64,000 nt of DNA, taken from NCBI GenBank assembly GCA_964628035.1, contig CAZVPI010000005.1, positions 88,882 to 152,881 of the forward strand, given 5' to 3'. Positions 36,285 through 45,387 of this stretch are shown one piece after another. The position numbers and the translations under genes are program-made. The DNA is from UBA2199 sp964628035. GTDB lineage: Bacteria > Acidobacteriota > Aminicenantia > UBA2199. Position 1 is the stretch's first letter, and each line of letters begins with the position of its first letter. The notes below the pieces were generated by a model. The model ran no database searches. It was not told the origin of the DNA and worked only from the letters and a program-made list of their open reading frames with translations.

Positions 36285-37646
36285 CTAGCTCCGGCGGCGG
36301 GCTTTCCACCTCCAGGCAAAATAGACCGGGACGCCGAGCAGGATCAGGGCCAGGCCCAGCGCGGAGTTGCGGAAATCGTGGACCAGGGAATTGCCGGTCA
36401 GGAACAGCGCCGACAGGACGAACAGCAGCGGCGTGACCGGGTAGCCCCAGGTGCGGTAGGGCCGCGGCGCGTCCGGGCGGCGGCGGCGGAGCACGAACAC
36501 GCCGGCCACGGTCAGCCCCATGAAGATCCAGAAGCCGAAGATGACGTAGGAATAGAGCTGCTCGAAGGTGCCGCTCAGGCTGAGCACCGCCGCCCAGGCG
36601 CAGAGCAGGACGATCGACGCGTACGGCGTGCGGAAGCGCGGGTGCACCCGGCCCGCCGCCTTGAAGAACAGGCCGTCCCTGGCCATGGCGTAGAAGACCC
36701 GCGAGGAGGTCATGATGTGGCCGTTGGCGGTGCCGGTCATCGACAGCAGGATGATCAGGGCGATGGCCGCGGCGCCGCCTGGGCCGAAGACCGCGGCCAT
36801 GACGTCGGCGGCGATGCGCGGCGAGGCGGCCATGCGTCCGGCCGGGAAAACGTACAGGTAGGCCAGGTTGGCCAGCACGTAGAGGCCGAGGACGGCCAGG
36901 GTGCCGATGAACAGCCCCAGGGGGAGCTTCCTCTGGGGATCGCGGATCTCGCCGGCGCTGTAACTTCCCGTCTCGAAGCCCTTGTAGGCCCAGAGCACGG
37001 CCACCAGGGCCAGGCCGAGGCTGCCCGCCAGGCCGCCGTCGCCGCTGCGGCAGGGGGCGGCGGCGCTGAAATGGGCGGCCGAGCCGTCGGCGAAGAGGAA
37101 GATCAGCGTGCAGACGGCGATCAGGGCCGCGAACTTGATCGAGGTCAGGAAATTCATCAGGGCGGCGCTTTTCCTGACGCCCAGGACGTTCACCAGCGCC
37201 AGGGCGGCGATCAGGGCCGCGGCCACGCCCTTCTGCCCGGCCTGCGGCAGGTCGACGAAGAACGGCAGGTATTTGGAGGAGAAGCCCACCGCCAGGGTGG
37301 CGACGGTCCCCGACTCGATGACCAGGAACAGGGTCCAGCCGAAAAGAAAGGCCGGCAGCGGCCCGTAGGCTTCGCGCAGGTAGACGTAGAGGCCGCCGGC
37401 GCGGGTGTGCATGGCGCCCAACTCGGCGACGGCCAGGGCGCCGAAAAAGCACAGCACCCCGCCCAGGATCCACACGGCCAGCATGAGGGTGGGAGAGCCG
37501 AGCTCGCGGGCCACGTTGGCCGGGTTGATGAAGATGCCCGAGCCGATCATGGTGCCGACGACGATGCCGACGAGGCTGAACAGGCCCAGGACGCGGGGCA
37601 GTTCCGGGCTCGCGGCGCCGGTTTCAGAATGACCGTGTTGGTTCAT
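36285..37646 (-). CDS. APC superfamily amino acid permease
   Basis: 453 residues, about 12 membrane helices. The first helix carries the APC substrate motif GTMIGSGIFINPANVA. ELGAMHTRAGGLYVYLREAYGP and YSAGEIRDPQRKLPLGLFIG are typical of the LAT/SteT-like branch. It would exchange or import amino acids. The ATG has no Shine-Dalgarno sequence, and the promoter predicts transcription starting at or next to it. Confidence 0.9.
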   Translation of the reverse strand: MNQHGHSETGAASPELPRVLGLFSLVGIVVGTMIGSGIFINPANVARELGSPTLMLAVWILGGVLCFFGALAVAELGAMHTRAGGLYVYLREAYGPLPAFLFGWTLFLVIESGTVATLAVGFSSKYLPFFVDLPQAGQKGVAAALIAALALVNVLGVRKSAALMNFLTSIKFAALIAVCTLIFLFADGSAAHFSAAAPCRSGDGGLAGSLGLALVAVLWAYKGFETGSYSAGEIRDPQRKLPLGLFIGTLAVLGLYVLANLAYLYVFPAGRMAASPRIAADVMAAVFGPGGAAAIALIILLSMTGTANGHIMTSSRVFYAMARDGLFFKAAGRVHPRFRTPYASIVLLCAWAAVLSLSGTFEQLYSYVIFGFWIFMGLTVAGVFVLRRRRPDAPRPYRTWGYPVTPLLFVLSALFLTGNSLVHDFRNSALGLALILLGVPVYFAWRWKARRRS

Positions 37647-37654
37647 CGAGCTTG

Positions 37655-37683
37655 AAAGTACAACAGGCCTGGAAGTTTTTCAA
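37655..37683 (-). promoter_or_regulatory. Promoter of APC permease
   Basis: Minus strand TTGAAA (37683-37678), 17-base spacer, TACTTT (37660-37655). The predicted start is near 37648, two bases from the ATG. Confidence 0.6.
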
Positions 37684-37730
37684 TAGCCGCCTGGGCGCCG
37701 CGGCATAAAGTGAAAGCGTCCAAGAGAAGG

Positions 37731-37858
37731 GAAAAGTGAAAGAGACTTGCAGTCAAGAGAGAAAAAACTTGCAGATACAATGAAATCAATGAATGCGATC
37801 CTGGTCCAACGGATCCCCGTTTTCCTTCTTTCTCACTCTTCAGACTCTTTCACTTTTC
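37731..37858. repeat. Inverted pair of GTGAAAA/AGTGAAA arrays around a 96-base core
   Basis: Arms at 37731-37746 and 37843-37858 are inverted copies (15 of 16 matches). Each lies in a stretch of degenerate AGTGAAA heptads. The core is 96 bases, the same length as in the element next to der, and both carry a GGAAAA-CGGGGATC-like motif directly inside one arm. Confidence 0.65.
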
Positions 37859-37882
37859 ACTTGCCTGTTTCTGTGCTACCAT
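37854..37882 (+). promoter_or_regulatory. Possible promoter of tRNA-Leu
   Basis: TACCAT at 37877-37882, with TTTTCA 17 bases upstream (part of the repeat arm). The predicted start is about 8 bases before the mature tRNA. Confidence 0.4.
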
Positions 37883-37896
37883 CGGTCTATCTGGGC

Positions 37897-37980
37897 GCCG
37901 GAGTGGCGGAACTGGCAGACGCACGGGACTTAAAATCCCGGAAGGGCGACCTTGTGGGGGTTCGATCCCCCCCTCCGGCA
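37897..37980 (+). tRNA. tRNA-Leu (anticodon TAA)
   Basis: 84-base class II tRNA: acceptor GCCGGAG/CTCCGGC with discriminator A, anticodon arm CGGGA-CTTAAAA-TCCCG giving TAA, long variable arm, and T-arm GGGGGTTCGATCCCCCC. CCA not encoded. Confidence 0.96.
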
Positions 37981-38125
37981 GTGGCGGAAGCCAATACTCC
38001 ATGGAAAAGGATACGTGATTAGCAAAGGCCCTGAATCGGGGGGAAAAAGGGGGAAAAACATTTCTTTCCCTGCGCCTTTGTTCTTTCCCATTGCAAATCA
38101 CCAATCCCGTGTCGCGTAGTTCGGG

Positions 38126-38158
38126 AAAAAGGGGCGGGGAACGCCCCGCCCCGTTTTT
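38126..38158 (-). terminator. Bidirectional rho-independent terminator of the RND operon
   Basis: Perfect 9-bp stem GGGGCGGGG/CCCCGCCCC with loop AACG (38131-38152), flanked by AAAAA on the left and GTTTTT on the right. On the minus strand it lies 8 bases past the acrB-like stop and is followed by a T-run. It also works on the plus strand after tRNA-Leu. Confidence 0.92.
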
Positions 38159-38165
38159 CCAAGGT

Positions 38166-41100
38166 CTACTTGGTCTTGATCTTGGCGAAATAGGTGTACA
38201 GCACGGGAATGAAGAACGTGGTCAGGACCGTTGAGGCCAGCAGGCCGCCGATGATGGCCACGGCCATGGGCGAGTTCATCTCGCCGCCCTCCTTGGTGTT
38301 CAGGGCCATGGGGATCATGCCGACGATGGTGGTCAGCGAGGTGATCAGGATGGGGCGCAGCCGGGTGGCCGCCCCCTTGACCACCGCCTCCAGCCTGTCC
38401 ATGCCCTCGCCGACGAGCTGGTTGATGTAGTCGACCATGACGATGCCGTTGTTGACGGCGATGCCGGCCAGGATGATGAAGCCCATGATCGAGCCCATGT
38501 TGATGGTCTTGCCGGTGATGGCCAGAAGCACCACCACGCCGATGAAGGCCAGGGGCAGGGTGAACATGTTGATGAAGGGGAACTTCAGGTTCTCGTACAG
38601 CGAGGCCATGACGGCGAACACGAGAACCAGGGCGATCAGCAGGGCGAAGGCCAGGGTGGTGAAGGTCTCGGTCATGTTCTCGTACTGGCCGCCGATCTCG
38701 ATGAAATAGCCCTCGGGCAGCTGCTGGTTGATCCCGTCGGTGCGCTTCCTGATCTCGTTGACGATGGCGCCGAGGTCGCTGCCCACGAAGTTGGCGCCCA
38801 CCGTGACCTTGCGCACCATGTTCTCGCGGTCGATGCGCACCGGGCCGAAGAGGTGCTTGATCTCGGCCACCTCGGAGAGGTACACCTTGGCCCCGGTCGG
38901 CGTCTGGATCGGCAGCTTGCGCAGGTCCTCCAGCGAGGAGCGGTCGCTCTCCCTCAGCTGGACGCGGATCTCGCGGTCCTCGCCCTCGAGGAACATGCGC
39001 GAAACGACGGTGCCGATGGTGTAGGTCTGCACCTGGCTGGAGATGGCGTAGGGGGTGAGCCCCAGCTTGGAGGCCTCCTCCTTCTTGATGTGCAGCTGCA
39101 GCTCGGGCTTGCTCTTGTCCAGTGATATGCGGATGTCGCGCAGGCCCTCGATGCCGGCGATGCGCCCGCGGATGCCTTCGGCGATGCTCTCCAGCCGGCC
39201 CATGTCGCGGCCGAAGCAGTTGATCTCGATGGGGCTGGAGGAGGAGCCGAACATGGAGGCGCCGGCGATGTCGATGGCGGTGATGATGCTGTTTTCCAGG
39301 GTGGGGAACGAGCGCCGCCAGCGCTCCAGGATCTGCTTGTCCGACTCGCTTCTCTCGCTGCTGGGCTTGAGGTAGGCGTAGAGGATGGCCTCGTAGGAGC
39401 CGGCGGCGCCGGTGCCCTGGGCCGTGTCGGCGGCGCTCTGCTCGCTGGTGCCCACCTGCACGAAGGTGGTGATGACGTTGGGGTCCTTGAGCGACTGCTC
39501 CTCCAGGTACTTGACGATGCGGTCGGTCTGTTCGATGTTGGTGCCCACCGGCATGGTGAGCTTCAGGTAGAGCATGGCGTTGTCGGTGGCGGGCATGAAC
39601 TCCTTGCCCAGGAAGGCCGAGGCGACCAGGCTCAGGACAAAGGCGGCGATGATCCCGATCAGAACCCTCTTCCTCCTGGCCAGGGCCTTGCGCAGCCAGC
39701 CCTCGTAGCGGTCGCGGAAGCGGGTGAAGCGGTCCTCGCCCAGGGCCACCACCCCCTCGGCGATCTGCTGCCCCTTGCGCCGGCGCAGGCGGAACATCCA
39801 GGCGGCCAGCATGGGCACGATGGTCAGGGCCACGAACAGCGAAGCCAGCAGGGCGATGATCACCGAAACGGCCAGGCTCTGCGCCAGGCGCCCGGCGATG
39901 CCGGTGGCGAACATCATGGGGAAGAACACGGAGATGGTGGTCAGCGTCGAGGCGGCGATGGCCATGCCCACCTCGGAGGTGCCCTTGCGCGCCGCCTCGA
40001 CGGGGCTCATGCCTTCCTGCAGGTGGCGGTAGATGTTCTCGATGACCACCACGGCGTTGTCGACCAGCATGCCCACCCCCAAGGCCAGGCCTCCGAGGGT
40101 GATCAGGTTGAGGGTGTAGCCCATCATGTAGAAGGCGATGAAGGCGACCACGATCGACAGCGGGATGGTGATGCCGATGGCCGTCGTGGGCTTGAGGTTG
40201 CGCAGGAAGAGGAAGATGATCAGCATGGCCAGGATGCCGCCCATGAAGATGTTCTTGGTGGCCTTGCTGGACATGCGCTCGATGATGCGCGACATGTCGA
40301 GCCAGAGGTGGAACTTGATCCCTTCCTTGAGGGTCGGCTCGACCTCGGCCAGCACGTTCTTGACCTGCCGCGCCACCAGGACGGAATTGGCGCCCGAGCT
40401 CTTGGTGACCATCATCATGATGCCCGGCTCGCCGTTCATGCGCAGCTTGAGCCGGGTCTCCTTGGGCGCCTCGCGCACGGCGCCGATATCGCGCAGGAAG
40501 ATGGGGGCGCCGGAGCGGGAGAGGCCGACCAGGACACCCTCGATCTCGGCGATGGCCTTGAACTCGCCCATGCTGCGCAGCAGGAACTCCTGGTGGTTCT
40601 CGGTCATGTAGCCGGCGGGCAGGTTGATGTTGGAGGCCTGGATGGCCATCTCGACCTGGCCGATGTTCAGGCCGCGCGACTCGAGCTTGCCCTTGTCGAC
40701 GCTGACCAGCACTTCGTTGATCTCCGGGGAGAAGACGGCGGCCGAGGCCACGCCCTCGATGCGCTCCAGGCGCGTGGCCACCTCGTCGTCGATGTAGTCG
40801 CGCAGCTGGCTGAGGTTCATGCCCTTGCCGGTCATGCCGTAGGCCAGGATCGGCATCTGCGAGAAATTGAACTTCATGACGAAGGGCTTCTGGGCGCCCT
40901 TGGGCAGGTACTGGTCATAGAGGCCGATGGTGTCGCGCACGTCCTGGGCGGCGAAGTCGAGGTTGGTCCCCCACTCGAACTCCACCATGACCACCGACTG
41001 CCCCTCGAGCGAAATGGAATTGATCTTTTTGATCTTGGAAACCGTGGAGATCCACTGCTCGACGGGGCGGGTGATGTTCTGCTCGATGTCCTCCGAGGAG

Positions 41101-41261
41101 ACGCCGGCGTAGGTGGTGACCACCGTGATCACCGGGTAGTCCAGGTCGGGCAGCATGTCCAGGCCCAGCTTGGTGAACGAGATCAGGCCCAGGATGACGA
41201 TGACCAGGACGACCATGGACATCGTCACCCGCTTTTTGAGGGAGAAATCGACGATTTTCAT
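38166..41261 (-). CDS. RND efflux transporter, inner-membrane subunit (AcrB/MexB family)
   Basis: 1031 residues with the duplicated RND layout: one helix, a large periplasmic domain, and six helices, repeated. The fourth-helix motif GGLALGVGMLVDNAVVVIENI carries the proton-relay Asp. KKRVTMSMVVLVIVILGLISFTKLGLDMLPDLDYP is a typical AcrB N-terminus. It would pump drugs, lipids or bile-salt-like compounds by proton antiport; substrates are not predictable. One base separates it from the adaptor gene. Confidence 0.95.
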   Translation of the reverse strand: MKIVDFSLKKRVTMSMVVLVIVILGLISFTKLGLDMLPDLDYPVITVVTTYAGVSSEDIEQNITRPVEQWISTVSKIKKINSISLEGQSVVMVEFEWGTNLDFAAQDVRDTIGLYDQYLPKGAQKPFVMKFNFSQMPILAYGMTGKGMNLSQLRDYIDDEVATRLERIEGVASAAVFSPEINEVLVSVDKGKLESRGLNIGQVEMAIQASNINLPAGYMTENHQEFLLRSMGEFKAIAEIEGVLVGLSRSGAPIFLRDIGAVREAPKETRLKLRMNGEPGIMMMVTKSSGANSVLVARQVKNVLAEVEPTLKEGIKFHLWLDMSRIIERMSSKATKNIFMGGILAMLIIFLFLRNLKPTTAIGITIPLSIVVAFIAFYMMGYTLNLITLGGLALGVGMLVDNAVVVIENIYRHLQEGMSPVEAARKGTSEVGMAIAASTLTTISVFFPMMFATGIAGRLAQSLAVSVIIALLASLFVALTIVPMLAAWMFRLRRRKGQQIAEGVVALGEDRFTRFRDRYEGWLRKALARRKRVLIGIIAAFVLSLVASAFLGKEFMPATDNAMLYLKLTMPVGTNIEQTDRIVKYLEEQSLKDPNVITTFVQVGTSEQSAADTAQGTGAAGSYEAILYAYLKPSSERSESDKQILERWRRSFPTLENSIITAIDIAGASMFGSSSSPIEINCFGRDMGRLESIAEGIRGRIAGIEGLRDIRISLDKSKPELQLHIKKEEASKLGLTPYAISSQVQTYTIGTVVSRMFLEGEDREIRVQLRESDRSSLEDLRKLPIQTPTGAKVYLSEVAEIKHLFGPVRIDRENMVRKVTVGANFVGSDLGAIVNEIRKRTDGINQQLPEGYFIEIGGQYENMTETFTTLAFALLIALVLVFAVMASLYENLKFPFINMFTLPLAFIGVVVLLAITGKTINMGSIMGFIILAGIAVNNGIVMVDYINQLVGEGMDRLEAVVKGAATRLRPILITSLTTIVGMIPMALNTKEGGEMNSPMAVAIIGGLLASTVLTTFFIPVLYTYFAKIKTK

Positions 41262-41262
41262 C

Positions 41263-42345
41263 TTACTTGTCTCCGGCGGCGACGACGGCGGTCCCTTCCT
41301 TCAGGTCGTAGTTGCCCTCGACGATGACCTGGTCCTGCGGCCCGACGCCGGCCAGCACCTCGAAGCGGGTGCCGTTGCGCTCGCCGACGGTCACGGCGCG
41401 CTTGCGGGCCGTGCCGTTCTCCACGACCATCACGTCCTTGTCCCCGGCCAGGAGCGCCGTCAGCGGCAGCAGCAGCGCATCCTCATGACGCAGGTACTCG
41501 ATGGCGATGTCGGCGTAAACGCCGGCCTTGATCTTGGTCTCGCGGTTGTCGATGCGCACCTCGACCTTGAAGGTCTTGGACAGGGGGTCGGCGGCCAGGT
41601 TCTTGGAATAGACCTCGCCGCGGAAGGTCTCGCCGGGGAGCGAGGAGAGGGTGACCCGGCAGGGCTGGCCGATGCGGATCCTCTCGATCTCCTCGGCCGG
41701 CACGTCGACCGCCACCTTGACCTGGGAGAGGTCCATCAGCGTCAGGATGCTCTGGCCCATGCCCATCATGGGGTTGATCATGTCGCCCTCCTCCATGTTC
41801 TTGGCGGCGATGACGCCGGCGAAGGGGGCGCGCATGTTCGAGCGGCTCACCATGAAGTCGGCCAGGTCGAGGTTGGCCTTGGCGCTCTTCAGCTGGGTGT
41901 CGGCGGCGTCGAGGGCCAGCTTGGCGTTCTCGTACTGCATGGACGAGACCGCCTTGTTCTCCAGCATCGTCCTCATGCGCTCCTCGTTCAGGCGGGCGTT
42001 CTGGTAGGCGGTCTCGGCCACGGCCACGGCGGCGCGGGCCTGCTTCTGCTGCAGCTCCAGCGAGGTCAGGTCCAGGATGGCCAGCAGCTCGCCGGCAACG
42101 ACCCGGTCGCCCTGCTTCTTCAGGATGCGGCCGACCCGGCCCGAGGTCTCGGGGGCGATGTTGGCCGTCTTCCAGGCGCTGACCGTGCCCTTGTAATCGA
42201 AGGACTTGGCCAGGGTCCCCTTCTGCGGAGCCTGGACCTTGACCTGCAGCGGCAGCTGCCGCGGGGCGTCGGCATCCTTTTTCCCGGCACAGAAGGACAA
42301 GGCCAGCGAGAGAACCAGCAACCATGCAAACGAGATCTTTTTCAT
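41263..42345 (-). CDS. RND efflux periplasmic adaptor (AcrA family)
   Basis: 360 residues: lipoprotein-like signal ending LSFC (Cys19; Phe at -1 is atypical), a barrel-sandwich lipoyl domain split around a helical hairpin (ETSGRVGRILKKQGDRVVAGELLAILD... APFAGVIAAKNMEEGDMI), and a beta-barrel. It bridges the pump to TolC. The ATG overlaps the TolC stop (ATGA). Confidence 0.93.
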   Translation of the reverse strand: MKKISFAWLLVLSLALSFCAGKKDADAPRQLPLQVKVQAPQKGTLAKSFDYKGTVSAWKTANIAPETSGRVGRILKKQGDRVVAGELLAILDLTSLELQQKQARAAVAVAETAYQNARLNEERMRTMLENKAVSSMQYENAKLALDAADTQLKSAKANLDLADFMVSRSNMRAPFAGVIAAKNMEEGDMINPMMGMGQSILTLMDLSQVKVAVDVPAEEIERIRIGQPCRVTLSSLPGETFRGEVYSKNLAADPLSKTFKVEVRIDNRETKIKAGVYADIAIEYLRHEDALLLPLTALLAGDKDVMVVENGTARKRAVTVGERNGTRFEVLAGVGPQDQVIVEGNYDLKEGTAVVAAGDK

Positions 42346-43664
42346 GCGACTCCTCCATTCAGGTCGACGCCGGTCAGCTTTTCCAGCTCGGCGATGGCGA
42401 TGTTATAGTTGTAGAGGGCCTGCAGGTAGTTCACCTTGGCCCGCGTCAGCTCGTTGTAGGAAGAATTCAACTCCAGGATGGTGATCATCCCCTCCTTGTA
42501 GCTCAGCTCGGCGATGCGCACCCCTTCCTTGGCGCTCTCCACGTTCTTCAGGCCCATCTGGATGTTCTCGTATTCCTGGCGCACGGTGCGGAAGCCGCTC
42601 TCGGCCTGCAGGCGGGTGGCGTCCCCGAGCTGGCGCACGTTGAGGTCCATGATCCTGCGCAGCACGTTCATCTCCCCCACCTGGGCGCTGCGCTTCAGGC
42701 CGGTGAAGATGGGCCAGCTCATGCCCAGGGAGACGGAGTAATAATCCTCCCAGTTGTCCTTGCGCAGCTTGAAAGAGTCCGACTGGTAGCTGAAGTTGGC
42801 CACGATGGAGAAGTTCGGCACGTACTGGGCCCAGGTGATCTTCAGCAGATTGTCGATCTTCTGCCTCTCCATGCGCAGCTGCTTCAGCTCCGAGCGGTTG
42901 GCCAGCGAGTCCTGGAGCAGCTGGGCCAGGTCCAGCTGCAGCGGCCGGTAGCCCAGTTCGCCGCGCAGGACGAGCTCCTGCCCGGGAGGCAGGCCCAGCA
43001 TCAGCTTCAGCCCCAGGCGCGATGTCTCCAGCAGGTTCTCCACGCGCAGCACATCGGGCTTGACGGCGCTGAGCGCCAGCTCGGCGCGCAGCAGATCGTA
43101 CTGCGAGGCCATGCCCAGGTCGAAGCTGCTCTGGACGTTGCGGAAATTGCCCTCGGCCAGGGCCAGCGCCTCGCGGTGGGCCTGCAGCAGCTGCTCCAGG
43201 ATCTGGATGTTGTAGAAGGACTTGCGGACGTTCAGGATGGTGTCGGCGCGCGAGTTCTTCTCCTTTTCCCTGGCCAGGCGCAGGTCGATCTGGGAGTTCT
43301 TGAAGTTCCAGAAGATCTTGCCCCCGGTGAACACCGGCTGGGTGACCTGGAAGGAAAAGGAATAGTCCAGCTGGAAGCGCAGCGAGGCCTTGGTCGGCTC
43401 GCCGCCGGGGATGAACGAGGGGATCTCGATGGTCATCAGCTTCTGGTCGAGGATCTTCGCGCCCGACAGGGTGGCCTCGGGCAGGAAGCCGAAGGCCTGC
43501 AGCAACCGGTAGCGGTATTGGCGCACCTCCTGCTGGCTGGCCTGGTAGGCCGGGTTGTTGCCCAGGGCCATCTCGATGGCCTGGTCGACGGTCAGCTCCA
43601 GGGGCTCGCCGGCGGCGAAGCCCAGGGCGGCCGTCAGGAACAGTACAAGAAATGCCTTTTTCAT
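42342..43664 (-). CDS. TolC family outer-membrane efflux channel
   Basis: 440 residues: signal peptide (to about residue 18), then two OEP repeats of long coiled coils (AIEMALGNNPAYQASQQEVRQYRYRLLQAFGFLPEATLSG; NRSELKQLRMERQKIDNLLKITWAQYVPNF). AGGAGG precedes the ATG. First structural gene after the regulator. Confidence 0.92.
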   Translation of the reverse strand: MKKAFLVLFLTAALGFAAGEPLELTVDQAIEMALGNNPAYQASQQEVRQYRYRLLQAFGFLPEATLSGAKILDQKLMTIEIPSFIPGGEPTKASLRFQLDYSFSFQVTQPVFTGGKIFWNFKNSQIDLRLAREKEKNSRADTILNVRKSFYNIQILEQLLQAHREALALAEGNFRNVQSSFDLGMASQYDLLRAELALSAVKPDVLRVENLLETSRLGLKLMLGLPPGQELVLRGELGYRPLQLDLAQLLQDSLANRSELKQLRMERQKIDNLLKITWAQYVPNFSIVANFSYQSDSFKLRKDNWEDYYSVSLGMSWPIFTGLKRSAQVGEMNVLRRIMDLNVRQLGDATRLQAESGFRTVRQEYENIQMGLKNVESAKEGVRIAELSYKEGMITILELNSSYNELTRAKVNYLQALYNYNIAIAELEKLTGVDLNGGVA

Positions 43665-43672
43665 CGTTCCTC

Positions 43673-44266
43673 CTACACGAGTATGCCGTTTCGCAGCAAA
43701 TGCATGATCAGCCTCTTTTGCTTCTCATGGTTCTGGAAATCGCCGTTGATCGAGTCCCAGAACGCCCCCTCCAGGAGGGTGTTCAGGGCCATGCCGATCA
43801 TCTCCGGGGTAAACTCCTTCAGGATCTCGGGGCGGACGATATCCTTCATGAATTCGCCGAGGGATTTGGCGATGTCCTGCCTTCTACGGAATTCCTGCTC
43901 GATCCGTTTTCCGATGTCGTCTTGATCGTGGACGACCATGTGATGGTCGCGCATCATCATCCTGAGGAAATCGCGCTTTTCCTGGATGTAGTCGAGCGAA
44001 AGGTCGATGATCTCCTCGATCACGGCGTGCTTGTCCTTGGCCTGCAGCATCAGGGCCCTGCCCTTTTCCTCGATGTCTTCCTGGAAACGCACGAAGAGCT
44101 CGAAAAAGAGCGAGGATTTGCTGTTGAAATATCTGTAAAGCGTGGGCTTGGAGATGTCGCAGGCAGCGGCGATCTTCTCCATGGAGGTGTTCCGGTAGCC
44201 GAACTGGGTGAAAAGCGCCTCGCTCCTGTCCAGGATAAAGTCGCGCATCAGGTCGGTTTTCTTCAT
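43673..44266 (-). CDS. TetR family transcriptional regulator
   Basis: 197 residues. The N-terminal TetR helix-turn-helix EALFTQFGYRNTSMEKIAAACDISKPTLYRYFNSKSSLFFELF is clear; the C-terminal ligand domain is divergent. It is the first gene of the efflux operon, 8 bases before tolC, so it most likely autoregulates the operon (inference). AGGAG lies about 10 bases before the ATG. Confidence 0.92.
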   Translation of the reverse strand: MKKTDLMRDFILDRSEALFTQFGYRNTSMEKIAAACDISKPTLYRYFNSKSSLFFELFVRFQEDIEEKGRALMLQAKDKHAVIEEIIDLSLDYIQEKRDFLRMMMRDHHMVVHDQDDIGKRIEQEFRRRQDIAKSLGEFMKDIVRPEILKEFTPEMIGMALNTLLEGAFWDSINGDFQNHEKQKRLIMHLLRNGILV

Positions 44267-44331
44267 TTTTTCAACGCTCCTGACTTATTGAATACGTACC
44301 AGAGGTTAAAAATGTTTCCTTGGAGTTTATT

Positions 44332-44360
44332 ATTTTAACTCAAAGTAATTTGTTTGTCAA
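44332..44360 (-). promoter_or_regulatory. Promoter of tetR-tolC-acrA-acrB operon
   Basis: Minus strand TTGACA (44360-44355), 17-base spacer, TAAAAT (44337-44332), leaving a ~59-base leader. The leader holds a GTACGTA core near 44294-44300 that could be part of a TetR operator; a full palindrome is not obvious. Confidence 0.75.
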
Positions 44361-44401
44361 TGAGGTTTCGGCATGTATCGAAATACGTCCGGCATAAGGG
44401 C

Positions 44402-44989
44402 TTATCCCTTGACGCTTGTGAGTTCCCCATGCCGGAAGCAGCCGATCAGGTGGTCGTTGACCATTCCGGTCGCCTGCATGTGGGCATAGACTATGGTCGA
44501 ACCTACGAACTTGAAGCCGCGTTTTCGCAGGTCGGCGCTGATCCTGTCGGAAAGGGGCGTCCGCGCCGGGATCTCGCCGTCCCTTCTGCGGCGGTTCGCC
44601 AGGGGCCTGCCGCCGGTGAAGCGCCACATGTAGTCGTTGAAGCTGCCGAACTCCTCGCGGACCTTCAGGAACGCCCTGGCGTTGGTCACCGAGGCGGCGA
44701 TCTTGGCCCGGTTGCGGATCAACCCCGGATCAAGCAGCAGGGAGGCGATCTTCTCTTCTCCGTAGCGCGCCACCTTGGCATAATCGAAATGGTCGTAGGC
44801 CCGACGGTAGTTTTCCCGCTTCTTCAGCACCAGCAGCCAGTTCAGCCCGGCCTGCGCCCCCTCCAGGACCAGGAACTCGAACCAGGTTCGGTCGTCGCGG
44901 ACCGGGACGCCCCATTCCTTATCATGATAGTCGATATAAAGGGGATCGGACAAGCACCACGGGCATCTGGAGATCTTGGACAGGCTCAT
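44402..44989 (-). CDS. tag: DNA-3-methyladenine glycosylase I
   Basis: 195 residues. RCPWC, YHDKEWGVP and the C-terminal HLIGCFRH provide the zinc-binding Cys/His set of the TAG family. LEGAQAGLNWLLVLKKRENYRRAYDHFD and GFKFVGSTIVYAHMQATGMVNDH are diagnostic. It removes 3-methyladenine from DNA. The upstream GTG five codons earlier is a possible but less likely start. Confidence 0.94.
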   Translation of the reverse strand: MSLSKISRCPWCLSDPLYIDYHDKEWGVPVRDDRTWFEFLVLEGAQAGLNWLLVLKKRENYRRAYDHFDYAKVARYGEEKIASLLLDPGLIRNRAKIAASVTNARAFLKVREEFGSFNDYMWRFTGGRPLANRRRRDGEIPARTPLSDRISADLRKRGFKFVGSTIVYAHMQATGMVNDHLIGCFRHGELTSVKG

Positions 44990-45103
44990 AGGCAAGATTA
45001 TCACAAAAAAACCGAGCCTTCAACGCCCTGTTCAGCGTCTTGAAGACACGACGTCCCCTCGGGGTTCAGCGAACTGCACACAAAAGAAGTGTGGCCAGCA
45101 GCT

Positions 45104-45154
45104 GGCAGATACGCCGGTCCATCGAGATCCCACGTTCCATGCACCAAGTTCCAA
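45104..45154 (-). repeat. TTGGAAC heptamer array, copy A
   Basis: Read on the minus strand: TTGGAAC, TTGGTGC, ATGGAAC, GTGGGAT, CTCGATG, then GACCGGCGTATCTGCC. The last two elements are shared almost exactly with copy B at 49401; CTCGATG is also shared with copy C at 55003-55107. Confidence 0.8.
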
Positions 45155-45352
45155 GCCCAATACCCTGGAAGCACCAGCGCTCGCAGACGTGGCACGTGGC
45201 ACCCCACTTGGGGCTAATGCCTCTCGGTGAAACCGCCCCTGGCGGGGCCGGCAGCGTGGTGCCTTGACGGACCGACGCTCCTTCATGGTGCTGAATTGGG
45301 CTTCAATAGCTCGCTGGCGACTTTTTCTTCAAGAAGCGATCGCTTGGGTTTC

Positions 45353-45381
45353 TTGACTTTCCCCGGCCTCCAGCGTACAGT
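45353..45381 (+). promoter_or_regulatory. Promoter of the unknown gene-uvrB operon
   Basis: TTGACT at 45353-45358, 17-base spacer, TACAGT at 45376-45381. The expected start (+7) falls on the A of the ATG at 45388, so the mRNA should be leaderless. Confidence 0.7.
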
Positions 45382-45387
45382 GGCCTC

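Larger units (their letters stand above)
44990..45387. other. 398-base gene-free spacer with TTGGAAC-type heptamer array
   Basis: No credible gene: short frames here have no family look. The spacer holds repeat copy A (45104-45154), an inverted GC-rich stretch around 45225-45250, and the promoter of the next operon at its right end. The rest shows nothing I can name. Confidence 0.6.

Noticed and set aside
38010..38110. GTGATTAGCAAA / TTGCAAATCAC inverted pair after tRNA-Leu as another 96-base-core element
   Set aside because: Arms match over only about 11 bases and the core is shorter (about 70 bases); kept out of the element family for lack of support.
45001..45286. Overlapping short frames on both strands in the spacer upstream of the unknown gene
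   Set aside because: They share the peptide GTW(D/N)LDGPAYL with frames at 49.4 kb only because both translate the heptamer repeat.
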